Shown: positions 36,817 to 46,491, numbered from the stretch's first letter. The stretch is DNA of 64,000 nucleotides from Streptomyces scabiei 87.22 (GCF_000091305.1 NC_013929.1:1798001-1862000), one strand, 5' to 3'. Numbers and translations are program-made. The notes: a model not told the origin generated them from the sequence alone.

Positions 36817-38631
36817 ATGGCCGACGAGTATCCGGAGTTCCGGCTAAGGCTGCCGAACGGTGACGGGATCGACCGGGCGCGGGGAGTACTGCTGGACGAG
36901 ACGGGCACGAACGGGAGCAGGAAGTTTCTGGTACGGGCCGGTTCCCCCGCGCGCGACCATGTGATGCCCTCGTTGGCCACGCACTTCAAGAGCCCGTTCA
37001 AGCGGCGGGAGGAGCTCAAGGCCCAGGGCGTGCTGGTTCCCTCCACGCGCTGGCCGGGGTGGCTGGAGCTGACCGAGGACGTGGAATGCGGCTCGCCCTC
37101 CTTCGCCGCCGTGCTCCTGGTGGGTGCCCCGCGCAATGGGTGGGAGGAGTGGCGGACCGTGGACGGCGCGCCCCTGTCCGACTACATGTCGGGCGTGTGG
37201 GCGGGCCCCAACCGACCCTGGCTGGTGCGTGGTTCGAACGTGACGGGGCTGGATCTGGTCCAGCGTCTGTGGCTCCCGGAGGGACGGGTCACGCTCGCCG
37301 CCCCCCGCCTCCGCCAGGGCGTCCAGCAGGGCATCAGCAAGGAACATCTGCGCGCCCTGGTCGAGGAGGACTACGAGTCGACGGCCACGTACAGCCAGAA
37401 GCAGCAGCTCGTCGAGGACCTGCACGCCTTCCTCTCCCGGATGAAGCCGGGCGACACCGTGTGCACCATCTCCGGCGGACAGTTGTACGTCGGGGAGATC
37501 ACCGGTGAGGCGGAGCAGCGGGAGTCCGAGGACCGGCGCTCCAACCTGCGTCGGCCGGTGGAGTGGGAGCCGGCCGGGCACGCGTACGACGATCTGCCGG
37601 AGGAACTCCAACAGAAGCTCTCCGTCCAGCACGACGTCGTCGACCTGACCTCGGTCCAGGCCCACATCGAGGGCCTCGGCCTGACCGACGAGGAACTGTT
37701 CGAGGAGGCGGAAGCCATAGAGCGGGATCCGAGCGTGGAGATTCCCGCGCTCACCGCCCGCCGAGAGCTGGAGCTGCCCGAGCCCACCGACGAACTGGCC
37801 GCTGACCTCCTCGTGCACGACGCCGAGTGGCTGCGCGAGGTGCGCGACCTGCTGTGGGACGAGCGGCAGTTGGTGCTGTACGGGCCGCCCGGCACCGGCA
37901 AGACCTACCTCGCGCTGAAGCTCGCCGAGTTCCTCGGCGGCGGGCCCGAGCAGGTGAAGCTCGTGCAGTTCCACCCGTCGTACGCCTACGAGGACTTCTT
38001 CGAGGGCTTCCGGCCCCAGGAGGATCCGCAGACGCGAGAGGTCGCCTTCCGGCTCACGGCGGGTCCGCTGCGCGAACTCGCCGACCTGGCCTCCCGTGAG
38101 GGCAACCGGCACATCCCGCACTTCCTGATCATCGACGAGATCAACCGGGCCAACCTGGCGAAGGTCTTCGGCGAGCTGTACTTCCTGCTGGAGTACCGCA
38201 ACAAGTCGGTACGGCTGACCTACTCCGGTGACGACTTCGCGCTGCCGCCGAACCTGTTCGTGATCGGCACGATGAACACCGCCGACCGCTCGATCGCCCT
38301 CGTGGACACGGCGATGCGTCGCCGGTTCGCCTTCGTCGAGCTGTCGCCCCGGACGGAGCCGACGAGCGGCCTGTTGCGCCGCTGGCTGGCGAAGGAGGGC
38401 AGGGACAGCGAGCCCGCCGACCTGCTCGACGCGCTCAACTCCCGTGTCGACGACGCCGACTTCCGCATCGGGCCCTCGTACCTGATGAAGAAGGGCGTCT
38501 ACCGGGAGGGCGGTCTGGAGCGGACCTGGCGGACGAAGATCCTTCCGCTGCTGGAGGAGCACCACTACGGGGAGGGCGTGGACATCGAGAAGCGGTACGG
38601 GCTTGCCGCGCTGCGGGAGTCACTGGCGTGA
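36817..38631 (+). CDS. mcrB: McrB-type AAA+ GTPase with N-terminal DUF4357-like domain
   Basis: 604 residues. Residues ~5-70 (FRLRLPNGDGIDRARGVLLD, FLVRAGSPARDHVMPSLATH, KRREELKAQGVLV) match DUF4357, a small domain found on restriction proteins. About 200-265 (LSRMKPGDTVCTISGGQLYV) resembles an EVE-like reader. AAA+ motifs: GPPGTGKTYLALKLAEFLGG (~355), FHPSYAYEDFFEGFRPQ, LIIDEINRANLAKVFGELYF (~436), GTMNTADRSIALVDTAMRRR. So it is a McrB paralogue with a different head from the one at 27.6 kb. Its end overlaps mcrC (GTGA). Confidence 0.9.
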   Translation: MADEYPEFRLRLPNGDGIDRARGVLLDETGTNGSRKFLVRAGSPARDHVMPSLATHFKSPFKRREELKAQGVLVPSTRWPGWLELTEDVECGSPSFAAVLLVGAPRNGWEEWRTVDGAPLSDYMSGVWAGPNRPWLVRGSNVTGLDLVQRLWLPEGRVTLAAPRLRQGVQQGISKEHLRALVEEDYESTATYSQKQQLVEDLHAFLSRMKPGDTVCTISGGQLYVGEITGEAEQRESEDRRSNLRRPVEWEPAGHAYDDLPEELQQKLSVQHDVVDLTSVQAHIEGLGLTDEELFEEAEAIERDPSVEIPALTARRELELPEPTDELAADLLVHDAEWLREVRDLLWDERQLVLYGPPGTGKTYLALKLAEFLGGGPEQVKLVQFHPSYAYEDFFEGFRPQEDPQTREVAFRLTAGPLRELADLASREGNRHIPHFLIIDEINRANLAKVFGELYFLLEYRNKSVRLTYSGDDFALPPNLFVIGTMNTADRSIALVDTAMRRRFAFVELSPRTEPTSGLLRRWLAKEGRDSEPADLLDALNSRVDDADFRIGPSYLMKKGVYREGGLERTWRTKILPLLEEHHYGEGVDIEKRYGLAALRESLA

Positions 38632-39875
38632 CATCGGCCGCGGAGCCCCTGGCATCCGTTCATGCCATCGAGCTGGTGGAGCACGCGCCGACCGTCCGCC
38701 GTGCCCTCCCCGACGCCGTCGGTCGGGCGCTGGCCGCCGCCGACATCGCGGAGGCGACCCCCGACCCGTACACACCTGGTCACTGGTGGCTGCGGGCGGG
38801 CAGCAGAGTCGGCGCGGTGGCCGTGACCGTACCGGGCGGCAGCGCGCCGGTCACCGTGCGTGTCACACCCAAGGTGCCCATCGCCCGGCTCTTCTTCCTG
38901 CTCGGCTTCGGCCTCGACCCCAAGGGGAGCTGGCGGGACGGGGAGGTGGATGTCGCCGAACACCGTGATCTGGTGCCCGCTCTCGCCCACGCGGTGGAGC
39001 GGCAGGTGGACCGGGCGCTGCGCCCAGGACTGCTACAGGGATACCGGGCGACCGAGGAGACCGCTCTCGTCGTGCGCGGACGGCTCCGGGAGGCCGAGCA
39101 GATACGGCGTCGTTTCGGGGCAGCGCTGCCGGTGGAGGTGGTCCACGACGAGTTCACCACCGACATCGCGGAGAACCGCATCCTGCGTACGGCCGTCGAG
39201 CGTCTCCTTCGGCTGCCCGGGGTCCCGCGCGACGTACGGCGCAGACTGTCGCACCAGCGCGGCCGACTGGCCGAGGTGACCGCGATCGTGCGCGGACAGT
39301 CCGTCCCCGACTGGCTCCCCACCCGCCTCAACACCCGTTACCACCATGCCCTGCGACTCGCCCGCGCTGTCCTGGACGGCGTCTCCGCCGAGCACTCGCC
39401 CGGCGGGCTGCGCATCGACGGATTCCTCTTCGACATGAACAAGCTCTTCGAGGACTTCGTGACGGTCGCCCTGCGGGAGGCCTTTCGCACCACCGGCTCG
39501 GGCCACACCGCCCGGCTCCAGGATCCGCACCACCTCGACGAGGCCGCCACGATCCGCATGAGACCGGACTTCGTGCTGTACGGGCCAGACGGCGGCGCCC
39601 CGTGCGCGGTCGTCGACGCCAAGTACAAGGCGGAGAGACGGGGTGGCTACCCGGACGCCGACCTGTACCAGATGCTGGCGTACTGCACGGCCCTCGGTCT
39701 GCGCGAGGGACACCTGGTGTACGCGAAGGGCAACGCCCCGCACGCCGCCCATGAGGTGCGCCATGCGGGCATCCTCATCCACCAGCACGCCCTCGACCTG
39801 GACCAGGAACCGACCGGACTGCTCACGGACATCGAAGGGATGGCCCTCCGGCTGGTGAACACACCGCGCGTATGA
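38628..39875 (+). CDS. mcrC: McrC-type nuclease subunit
   Basis: 415 residues from GTG 38628, overlapping the McrB stop by four bases. N-terminal half with VTVRVTPKVPIARLFFLLGF and LVVRGRLREAEQI. Nuclease site visible as IRMRPDFVLYGPDG, then CAVVDAKYKAERRGGYPDAD and LYQMLAYC. Pairs with the McrB just upstream; separate from the McrC at 29.7 kb, with which it shares only family motifs. Confidence 0.9.
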   Translation: MTSAAEPLASVHAIELVEHAPTVRRALPDAVGRALAAADIAEATPDPYTPGHWWLRAGSRVGAVAVTVPGGSAPVTVRVTPKVPIARLFFLLGFGLDPKGSWRDGEVDVAEHRDLVPALAHAVERQVDRALRPGLLQGYRATEETALVVRGRLREAEQIRRRFGAALPVEVVHDEFTTDIAENRILRTAVERLLRLPGVPRDVRRRLSHQRGRLAEVTAIVRGQSVPDWLPTRLNTRYHHALRLARAVLDGVSAEHSPGGLRIDGFLFDMNKLFEDFVTVALREAFRTTGSGHTARLQDPHHLDEAATIRMRPDFVLYGPDGGAPCAVVDAKYKAERRGGYPDADLYQMLAYCTALGLREGHLVYAKGNAPHAAHEVRHAGILIHQHALDLDQEPTGLLTDIEGMALRLVNTPRV

Positions 39876-39915
39876 TCGACTGCGGAGTGTCCGTCCACGG
39901 TGGGGAGTTCACCTC

Positions 39916-42051
39916 GTGCCGCAGCTCGCGTTCGCCAACAGTTTCTGGGAGAGCTACGACGTCCTGGAGAAGCCCGTCAGGGCCGGCGTACGCAAGGCGA
40001 TGCAGAAGTTCCAGCAGCTCACCGTGCCCGAACTGCATGCGGACAAGGGACTGCACCTGGAGTCCGTGGAGAACGCCCGCGACCCTCGTATGCGGACGAT
40101 CCGCATCAACGACTTCTGGCGGGGCGTCGTACTTGCACCGAACGACGGCAGCGATGTGTTCCTGCTCGTCAACGTCGTCCGCCACGACGACGCGTACACG
40201 TGGGCGGCCAAGCGGCTGTACACGACGAACTCTGCGACGCGGGCGCTCGAAGTCCGCAACGTGGTCGCCATCGAGCAGCTGACCCCGAGCCTGGAGAAGG
40301 CGGCGGCCGTCGCGCCCTCGCTGCTGTTCGCGAAGTACTCCGACACCGTGCTGCGTGAACTGGGCATCGACGACCAGATCCTGAGGGCTGTACGGACCAT
40401 CGTCGACAAACCACAGCTGGAAGCGTTCGGCACTTTGCTGCCCGAGGACCAGTTCGAGGTGCTGCAGTATCTCGCGGAGGGCTTCGGCGCGGAGGAGGTG
40501 TACCGGGACGTGGTGGCCGTGCGGCGGCCGGTCGACGCGGGCCCCGATCCGGACGAGAGCCTGGCCATCGTCATCGCCAACACGTCGAGCCGGATCAGGC
40601 TCGTCACCGGCCCGGAGGAACTCGCCGACATCCTGGAGAAGCCGTTCGCGGCCTGGCGGGTCTTCCTGCACCCTTCGCAGCGCCGGGTCGCCTATCGGGT
40701 GTCGTACGGCGGGCCGGTCCAGGTCACGGGCGGCCCCGGCACCGGCAAGACGGTCGCGGCCCTGCACCGGGTCAAGCACCTCCTCACCCGCGCCCCCGGC
40801 ACTCGCGTCCTGCTCACCACGTACACGAACGCTCTGGCCGCCGCCCTGCGCGAGAACCTGTCCCTCCTGCTGGACGGCGACGAGGCACTGCTCGCCCGTG
40901 TCGACGTGACCACGGTCGACTCCTACGCGCACGGCGTCGTGACCCGCCTCGACGGCAGATCCCCCTCCCCCGTCGGTGACCGGGAGGAGCGCCAGTTGTG
41001 GGAGCGCGTCGTCAAGAAGCTCGGGCTGCCGTGGACGGAACAGTTCCTGGCGCAGGAGTACCGTCACGTCGTACTCGCCCAGGACCTGCGCACTCTCGAC
41101 GCGTACAAGGCCGTCGTACGGCGCGGTCGCGGCAGCGCGCTGTCGGCTGCGCGACGCGAACAGCTGTGGCCTGCCGTCGAGTTGTTCGAGGAGATGCTGC
41201 GTGTCCGGAAGGCCACCACGTATCTGAAGGTATGTGCCCGTGCGGCCGACCTGCTCGCCGGATCTGCTCCCACGCACGACCACGTCGTGGTCGACGAGGC
41301 GCAGGACCTGCACCCCGCCCAGTGGCGTGTCCTGCGCGGTGCGGTGGCATCCGGCAGCGACGACCTGTTCATCACGGGCGACCCGCACCAGCGGATCTAC
41401 GACTCCAAGGTCTCGCTCGGCTCGCTGGGTGTCTCGGTGACGGGACGCACCCACCGTCTGCGCATCAACTACCGCAGCACGGAGGAGATCCTGGCCTGGT
41501 CGACCGGCATCCTCAGCCCGGTGAACGTCGACGACCTGGGCGGCGAGGGCAGCGACAGCCTCGCCGGATATCGCTCGCTGCTGCACGGCCGAAGGCCACA
41601 CGCGGAAGGCTACGGCTCCGAACAGGCAGAGGTCGCCGCGCTCGTCGGGAGGATCGAGGAGTGGATCGCCCAGGGCATCCGGCCCTCGGAGATCGGGGTG
41701 TGCGCCCGGTTCAACGTGCTGCTCGACAAGGTCCACGACAAGCTGACCGCAGCCGGGGTGCCCGTGCTCCGGGTCAGGGAGAATCCGGGTCCGGGCGTGG
41801 ACGGGGTACGGCTCGCCACCATGCACGCCATGAAGGGCCTGGAGTTCCGCTGTGTCGCGGTACTCGGAGCCTCGGCGAGCGCGTTGCCGTTCGCGCGCGA
41901 GGTGACACCCGCCTCCGTGGACGCGTTGCAGCACGACTCCGATCTGCTGCGGGAGCGGTGCCTGCTGTTCGTGGCCTGCACGAGGGCGCGGGAGGCGCTG
42001 GCGGTGTCATGGAGCGGGATCGCAAGTCCGTTCGTACCGCGGCTGAACTGA
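39916..42051 (+). CDS. RelE-like/UvrD-family fusion helicase
   Basis: 711 residues from GTG 39916. Residues ~1-105 (FANSFWESYDVLEKPVRAGV, then ESVENARDPRMRTIRINDFW and VNVVRHDDAYTWAAKRLY) look like a RelE/ParE toxin fold. The SF1 helicase follows: VTGGPGTGKTVAALHRVKHL (~273), VVVDEAQDLHPAQWRVLRGA (~459), FITGDPHQRIYD, LRINYRSTEEIL, LATMHAMKGLEFRCVAVLG and LFVACTRAREALAVSWSG. The helicase looks complete. It follows mcrC by 40 bp in the same direction, so it is probably the third gene of this operon. Such toxin-like heads on UvrD proteins are known in actinobacteria; whether the head cuts RNA or only binds is open. Confidence 0.85.
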   Translation: MPQLAFANSFWESYDVLEKPVRAGVRKAMQKFQQLTVPELHADKGLHLESVENARDPRMRTIRINDFWRGVVLAPNDGSDVFLLVNVVRHDDAYTWAAKRLYTTNSATRALEVRNVVAIEQLTPSLEKAAAVAPSLLFAKYSDTVLRELGIDDQILRAVRTIVDKPQLEAFGTLLPEDQFEVLQYLAEGFGAEEVYRDVVAVRRPVDAGPDPDESLAIVIANTSSRIRLVTGPEELADILEKPFAAWRVFLHPSQRRVAYRVSYGGPVQVTGGPGTGKTVAALHRVKHLLTRAPGTRVLLTTYTNALAAALRENLSLLLDGDEALLARVDVTTVDSYAHGVVTRLDGRSPSPVGDREERQLWERVVKKLGLPWTEQFLAQEYRHVVLAQDLRTLDAYKAVVRRGRGSALSAARREQLWPAVELFEEMLRVRKATTYLKVCARAADLLAGSAPTHDHVVVDEAQDLHPAQWRVLRGAVASGSDDLFITGDPHQRIYDSKVSLGSLGVSVTGRTHRLRINYRSTEEILAWSTGILSPVNVDDLGGEGSDSLAGYRSLLHGRRPHAEGYGSEQAEVAALVGRIEEWIAQGIRPSEIGVCARFNVLLDKVHDKLTAAGVPVLRVRENPGPGVDGVRLATMHAMKGLEFRCVAVLGASASALPFAREVTPASVDALQHDSDLLRERCLLFVACTRAREALAVSWSGIASPFVPRLN

Positions 42052-42078
42052 TGTGACGTGCAAGGCAGTGATGAGACG

Positions 42079-43731
42079 TCACTCCTGTGGTTCCAGCGCC
42101 CCGTTGCTCAGCCCGTCTCGCGCGAGTGACGCCGCCTCCCGGCTCAGTTCGCCGACTCTGCGGGCTCGTTCCTCGAATTCCTGAAGCGCCCGGAAGGCCG
42201 CCCCGAAACGGCGTTGCTCGGCGATGTCCATCTGCGGGATGCGCGCGCCCTTCCCGTCGAGGCGAAAGGTGCCGCTGGCGCTCGTGGAGCGCCGGGTGTT
42301 CGAGGCGCTGCGCAGAAAGCCCCGCAGGTAGTCCGTGTCGAGCTGGTCGCTGACCGAGACCGGCTCGGGATCGCCGTACTCGATGAGCCCTGCTCGGGCG
42401 AGGTCGGCGACACTGACGGACGGCCCGTGGACGGCGCCGGGGCCGTCACCCGCGGCGAGTGTCGGCAGCAGGTCGGCCAGCAGCCGCACCTGCTCCGTCA
42501 ACTCCTGCCGCAGAGACAGGTATTCGGCCACGTAGTCACGGTGGGACTCCGACACATGACGGCCGGGGGTGAGGTCCACCGTGTCGTCGAGCAGGTCGAT
42601 CAGGGGTACGTCCGCCACCTGGCCCGGGACCGGTTCCGAGGATGCGTCGGGGTCGGTCGCGGTCAGGTCGACCATGCGGACACTGGTCACGGCATCGCCG
42701 AGCGTGCGCGGTCGGCGCAGGTGCCACAGGTGCACGGGGAGGGCGTGCGAGGAAGCGGTGCCGGGCGGGAGAGCGGTGACCTGGGTGAGAATGCCACGCC
42801 GTACGAGTTCGGCTCGGATACGGCGGCCGGCCTTGCGGTAGGCGACCGAGGCGGGCATGACCATGAGGACTCGGCCGCCGGGGCTGGTGTGGGCGTACGC
42901 GTGCTGGAGCCAGGCGAGTTCGCCCTCGGCGCGCGACGGAGTGCCGAATTCCCACCGCGAGTCCAGGAGCAGTTCCTCGCGCCCCCAGTCGGTGTCGCCG
43001 ACCGGCGGATCGCAGACCACGAGGTCGGCCTTGACATCCGCCCAGAGATCGCCACGCAGGGAATCGCCGGTGCCGATGTCGACGCCCACGCGGCCGGTGA
43101 GGTCAGCCCGGAGCTGCGCGAAGCAGGCGCTGCGGGCGTCGGACTCCTGCCCGTACCGCAGGGGCCCTCGGTCCGGCCCCACGGCCAGAAGCAGCGTGCC
43201 GATGCCACAGGCCGGGTCGAAAAGGGTCGCGTCACCCGCCACCTCGCCGGCGAAGCGACGCACCGCACGGACCACGCGGGGTGAGGTGACCTGGTCCGAA
43301 CCGGCCCGGCGCACGGAGTCGGTGAAGCGCTCCGCGAGAGCGTCCACCACCTCGGCCGTGGAACCACTGCCGATCAGGTCTCGCGCAAGCCGGACGGCGT
43401 CCTCCGGCAGATCCTTCGGGCGCGCCTCCCCGGCGATCAGCCGTGCGACATCGACGAGCCCGCCGATCATCTCCTCGCCGTAAGCCCCGCGCAGCACCTG
43501 CCACAGCCGGACCTCGATCGAGACGTCCTGCACCTTGCGCTGCTTGTCCAGCCACGCCCGCACCTCGGTCAGGTCGAAGAGCGGGCTGTTCACCCCGCCA
43601 CCGGCGGGCGCGGGAAAGTCGCCGTACCGCCGCCTCCAATTGGAGACGGCAGCGCGAGTGACGCCTGCGAGCCGGGCGATCTCGGCTCCGGTGACCAACG
43701 CATTCGTCGATGCCGGGGAGGTATCTGCCAT
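42079..43731 (-). CDS. HsdM-HsdS-like N6-adenine methylase with N-terminal HTH
   Basis: 550 residues from ATG 43731 (a GTG nine bases upstream is also in frame). Residues ~14-62 are a MerR/excisionase-like helix-turn-helix, VTGAEIARLAGVTRAAVSNW plus SPLFDLTEVRAWLDKQ. The methylase core has motif I LFDPACGIGTLLLAVG (~172) and motif IV VCDPPVGDTDWG (~239), in the HsdM manner but with DPPV instead of NPPF. The C-terminus resembles half of a HsdS subunit: LDTDYLRGFLRSASN, then IPQMDIAEQRRFGAAFRALQ and a long helix. No HsdR gene is adjacent. It converges on the UvrD fusion gene. Expected to methylate adenine; the HTH suggests it may also regulate, probably at the repeat at 43780. Confidence 0.85.
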   Translation of the reverse strand: MADTSPASTNALVTGAEIARLAGVTRAAVSNWRRRYGDFPAPAGGGVNSPLFDLTEVRAWLDKQRKVQDVSIEVRLWQVLRGAYGEEMIGGLVDVARLIAGEARPKDLPEDAVRLARDLIGSGSTAEVVDALAERFTDSVRRAGSDQVTSPRVVRAVRRFAGEVAGDATLFDPACGIGTLLLAVGPDRGPLRYGQESDARSACFAQLRADLTGRVGVDIGTGDSLRGDLWADVKADLVVCDPPVGDTDWGREELLLDSRWEFGTPSRAEGELAWLQHAYAHTSPGGRVLMVMPASVAYRKAGRRIRAELVRRGILTQVTALPPGTASSHALPVHLWHLRRPRTLGDAVTSVRMVDLTATDPDASSEPVPGQVADVPLIDLLDDTVDLTPGRHVSESHRDYVAEYLSLRQELTEQVRLLADLLPTLAAGDGPGAVHGPSVSVADLARAGLIEYGDPEPVSVSDQLDTDYLRGFLRSASNTRRSTSASGTFRLDGKGARIPQMDIAEQRRFGAAFRALQEFEERARRVGELSREAASLARDGLSNGALEPQE

Positions 43732-43733
43732 AC

Positions 43734-43794
43734 CCGCCACCGTACACAGTGATCTCGGCGACCATCAACGACCAGGCTCGTTGACGCCGTCAAC
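43734..43794 (-). promoter_or_regulatory. Two-part promoter/operator of the HTH-methylase gene
   Basis: On the reverse strand: inverted repeat GTTGACGGCGTCAAC (43794-43780), 32 bp, then GTGTACGGTGGCGG (43747-43734). TTGATG lies 18 bp before TACGGT, a plausible -35/-10 pair. From TACGGT to the ATG is 7 bp, so transcription would begin at or next to the start codon, giving a leaderless message. The same arrangement precedes the kinase gene at 1422-1482. Confidence 0.75.
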
Positions 43795-44031
43795 AAATCT
43801 CCCAAGGCGCAGCGCATACTCGCTGTGAATACTTACTCACTCCTCGAACAGCCCCGGGCGTCTGGGACGCCTGAGCACCACCGGGGCCCCCGGCACGCCC
43901 ACCGCCCCCGCGCCCCGCCGATCCCGGCCGCACCGGTCGGAGCGCCGGAGCGCGGGGGCGGACCTACGCTGGGAAGCGACCGCTGGAATCCAGCCCTGAC
44001 GGGACCCGCTGCCCGGACGGAGGCGTGTTGC

Positions 44032-46491
44032 GTGGACAAGGCCGACCAGCAGGATGCCCCCACCGCCGCCGTGGTGGTCGACGCGGACGGCGTGGTGAGC
44101 GGCTGGAGCGAGGGAGCCACACTGCTGCTGGGCTGGACGGCGGCGGACACCGTCGGGCGCCCTGTGGCCGAGCTGCTGGTCGATCCCGTACCGCCCGGCT
44201 TCCCGGAGGACCACGGTGCCGGCCCCGGCGCCACGGGGTTCGTCCCCCTCCGCCACCGGGACGGTTCCACGCTGGACGCCGTGGTGGCGGTCCATCCCCT
44301 GCACGGCGCCGACAGCCGGACGCTGGGCCACGTCCTCACCGTGCAACGCTGGGGGCGCCGTCCGGTGATCGCCGACCGGGCCTTCGAGCAGAGCCCCTTC
44401 GCGCTGGGTGTCTACGACCCTGAGCTGCGGTTTCTGTGGATCAACGCCTCCTCCGGCCGGGTGATCGCGCACACCGAGGAGCAGGTGCTCGGCAAGAAGT
44501 ACCGCGAGGTGCTTCCGGAGTTCGACCGCTCGCTGTTCCCCCAACGGGACGACAAGCCCTACACCGACGCGCTCGCCGAAGTGGCGAGGACGGGCGAGGC
44601 CACGCGTCTCATGACCGTCTTCCGCCCGCGCGGCAGCGACTACGCGAATGCCTGGGCCACCAGCATCTGGCCCGTCCGGGACGCCGAGGGCACGGTCCGC
44701 GCGGTCGCCAACTGGGGATTCGACATGAGCGCCGAGTACTGGGCCCGGCAGCGACTGCTCCTCCTCAACGAGGCCAGCGGCGGAATCGGCCGGACACTCG
44801 ACGTGATCGGCACGGCCGAGGAACTGGCCAGGACCCCCGTACCGGGATTCGTCGATCTCGTCACCGTGGACCTCTTCGACGAGGTGCTGCGCGGGGAGGA
44901 GCCGCCCTCGTCACCCGCGTTCGGCCCTCGCGAGGCCCTCACGCTCAGCCGCGCCGCACAGCACAGCGCGAGGGACGACGACTTCTCCCTCACCGAGCCC
45001 CCCAAGCCGGTCAGCCACGCCGCCGGTTCCGTGGCCGCCCGCTGCATGACCACCGGCAGGTCCACGGTCGAACTGACCGCGCCGGCCGGGCAGGGCGGCG
45101 AATGGGCGTTCGGGCCGGGGCTCGCCGCCGACCCGGCCCACTGGCCGCCGGGCAACCCGGTGGTGGACGAGTCGCTCGCCGAGGACGGACTGACCGGCCG
45201 GATCACCGTGCCGCTGCGGGCGCGCGGCGCACTGCTCGGTGTCGTCGTGTTCTCCCGCCTGGACCGGCCCGAGGCCTTCACCGCCGACGACCTGATTCTG
45301 GCCGAGGAGCTGACGGCCAAGGCGGCCGTGGCCATCGACAACGCCCGCCGGTACTCACGCGAACGTACGACCGCGCTGACCCTGCAGCGCAGTCTGCTGC
45401 CGCAGCGGCTGCCGAGCCAGGAGGCGGTCGAGGTGGCCTCCCGCTATCTGCCCGCCGGGACCGGCTCGGAGGTGGGCGGTGACTGGTTCGACGTCATTCC
45501 GCTGTCCGGGGCCCGGGTCGCCCTGGTCGTCGGCGATGTCGTCGGCCACGGCCTGCACGCCTCGGCCAGCATGGGGCGGCTGCGCACGGCGGTGCGCACC
45601 CTCGCCGACGTGGACCTGCCGCCGGACGAACTGCTCACCCATCTGGACGATCTGGTCCTGCACCTCGCCGGCGACCACCACCCCGGCGGGCACTTCCAGC
45701 CGACCGGCGAGTCCGGGGCCACCTGCCTGTACGCCGTCTACGACCCGGTCTCGCGCCGTTTCACGGTGGCGAGCGCCGGCCATCCGCTGCCGCTGGTCGT
45801 CCTCCCGGACGGCACCAGCATGCCCGTGCCCGCGCAGCCGGGGCCGCCGCTCGGCATCGGCGGGCTGCCCTTCGAGGCCACCGAGGTGGAGCTCCCCGAG
45901 GGCAGTCTGCTCGCCCTGTACACCGACGGTCTGGTGGAGAGCCGCGAACGCGACGTCGACCAGCGGATCGCCGATCTGCTGAGGGTCCTGCGGCCTTCCG
46001 CGACGTCACTGGAGACTCTCTGCGATACGGTGATGGACGCCATGCTCCTGCCCGGTCGCCGGACCGACGACGCGGCCCTCCTGCTCGCGCGCACGCACGC
46101 GCTGGATCCCCACCATGTCGCCGGCTGGGACGTCGAGGCCGACTTCGCGCAGGTGCAGCAGGCCCGGCAGGCGGCCGTCGACCAGGTGGAGGCGTGGGGT
46201 CTGGCCGAGGCGGCGTTCGTCACCGAACTCGTCGTCAGCGAGCTGGTGACCAACGCCATCCGGTACGGCGAGCCGCCGATCAGGCTGCGGCTGATCCGGG
46301 ACACCGCTCTGATCTGCGAGGTATCCGACGCCAGCAACACGGCCCCGCATCTGCGCCGGGCCCGCGCCTTCGACGAGGGCGGCCGGGGCCTGTTGCTCGT
46401 CGCTCAGCTCACGCAGGGGTGGGGCACCCGGAACACCACCGACGGAAAGACGATCTGGTGCGCGCAGCCCCTCACCCGTCCGGAGCCTTGA
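44032..46491 (+). CDS. PAS-GAF-SpoIIE phosphatase with HATPase domain
   Basis: 819 residues from GTG 44032, chosen because GGAGG sits 8 bp upstream and the longer reading adds only Pro/Arg-rich sequence. Order: PAS (~10-105, VVVDADGVVSGWSEGATLLL), second PAS (~115-235, FALGVYDPELRFLWINASSG), GAF (~245-440), PP2C/SpoIIE (~455-665, with GSEVGGDWFDVIPL and VVGDVVGHGLHASASMGRLR), and a RsbW-like HATPase (~690-815, SELVTNAIRYGEPPIRLRLI, EGGRGLLLVAQL). These are Streptomyces partner-switching regulators that dephosphorylate anti-anti-sigma factors and can phosphorylate them with the kinase domain. No transmembrane segment. Its partner genes are not in the window. Confidence 0.9.
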   Translation: MDKADQQDAPTAAVVVDADGVVSGWSEGATLLLGWTAADTVGRPVAELLVDPVPPGFPEDHGAGPGATGFVPLRHRDGSTLDAVVAVHPLHGADSRTLGHVLTVQRWGRRPVIADRAFEQSPFALGVYDPELRFLWINASSGRVIAHTEEQVLGKKYREVLPEFDRSLFPQRDDKPYTDALAEVARTGEATRLMTVFRPRGSDYANAWATSIWPVRDAEGTVRAVANWGFDMSAEYWARQRLLLLNEASGGIGRTLDVIGTAEELARTPVPGFVDLVTVDLFDEVLRGEEPPSSPAFGPREALTLSRAAQHSARDDDFSLTEPPKPVSHAAGSVAARCMTTGRSTVELTAPAGQGGEWAFGPGLAADPAHWPPGNPVVDESLAEDGLTGRITVPLRARGALLGVVVFSRLDRPEAFTADDLILAEELTAKAAVAIDNARRYSRERTTALTLQRSLLPQRLPSQEAVEVASRYLPAGTGSEVGGDWFDVIPLSGARVALVVGDVVGHGLHASASMGRLRTAVRTLADVDLPPDELLTHLDDLVLHLAGDHHPGGHFQPTGESGATCLYAVYDPVSRRFTVASAGHPLPLVVLPDGTSMPVPAQPGPPLGIGGLPFEATEVELPEGSLLALYTDGLVESRERDVDQRIADLLRVLRPSATSLETLCDTVMDAMLLPGRRTDDAALLLARTHALDPHHVAGWDVEADFAQVQQARQAAVDQVEAWGLAEAAFVTELVVSELVTNAIRYGEPPIRLRLIRDTALICEVSDASNTAPHLRRARAFDEGGRGLLLVAQLTQGWGTRNTTDGKTIWCAQPLTRPEP

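Noticed and set aside
42079..43731. Complete type I restriction system
   Set aside because: The HsdM-HsdS-like methylase has no HsdR neighbour; the adjacent helicase is UvrD-type, not HsdR.
1422..43794. GTTGACGNCGTCAAC repeats as attachment-site ends of a mobile island
   Set aside because: The copies are followed by a second conserved 14-mer at fixed spacing in promoter position, no integrase is present, and the two are in opposite orientation; a regulatory site fits better.
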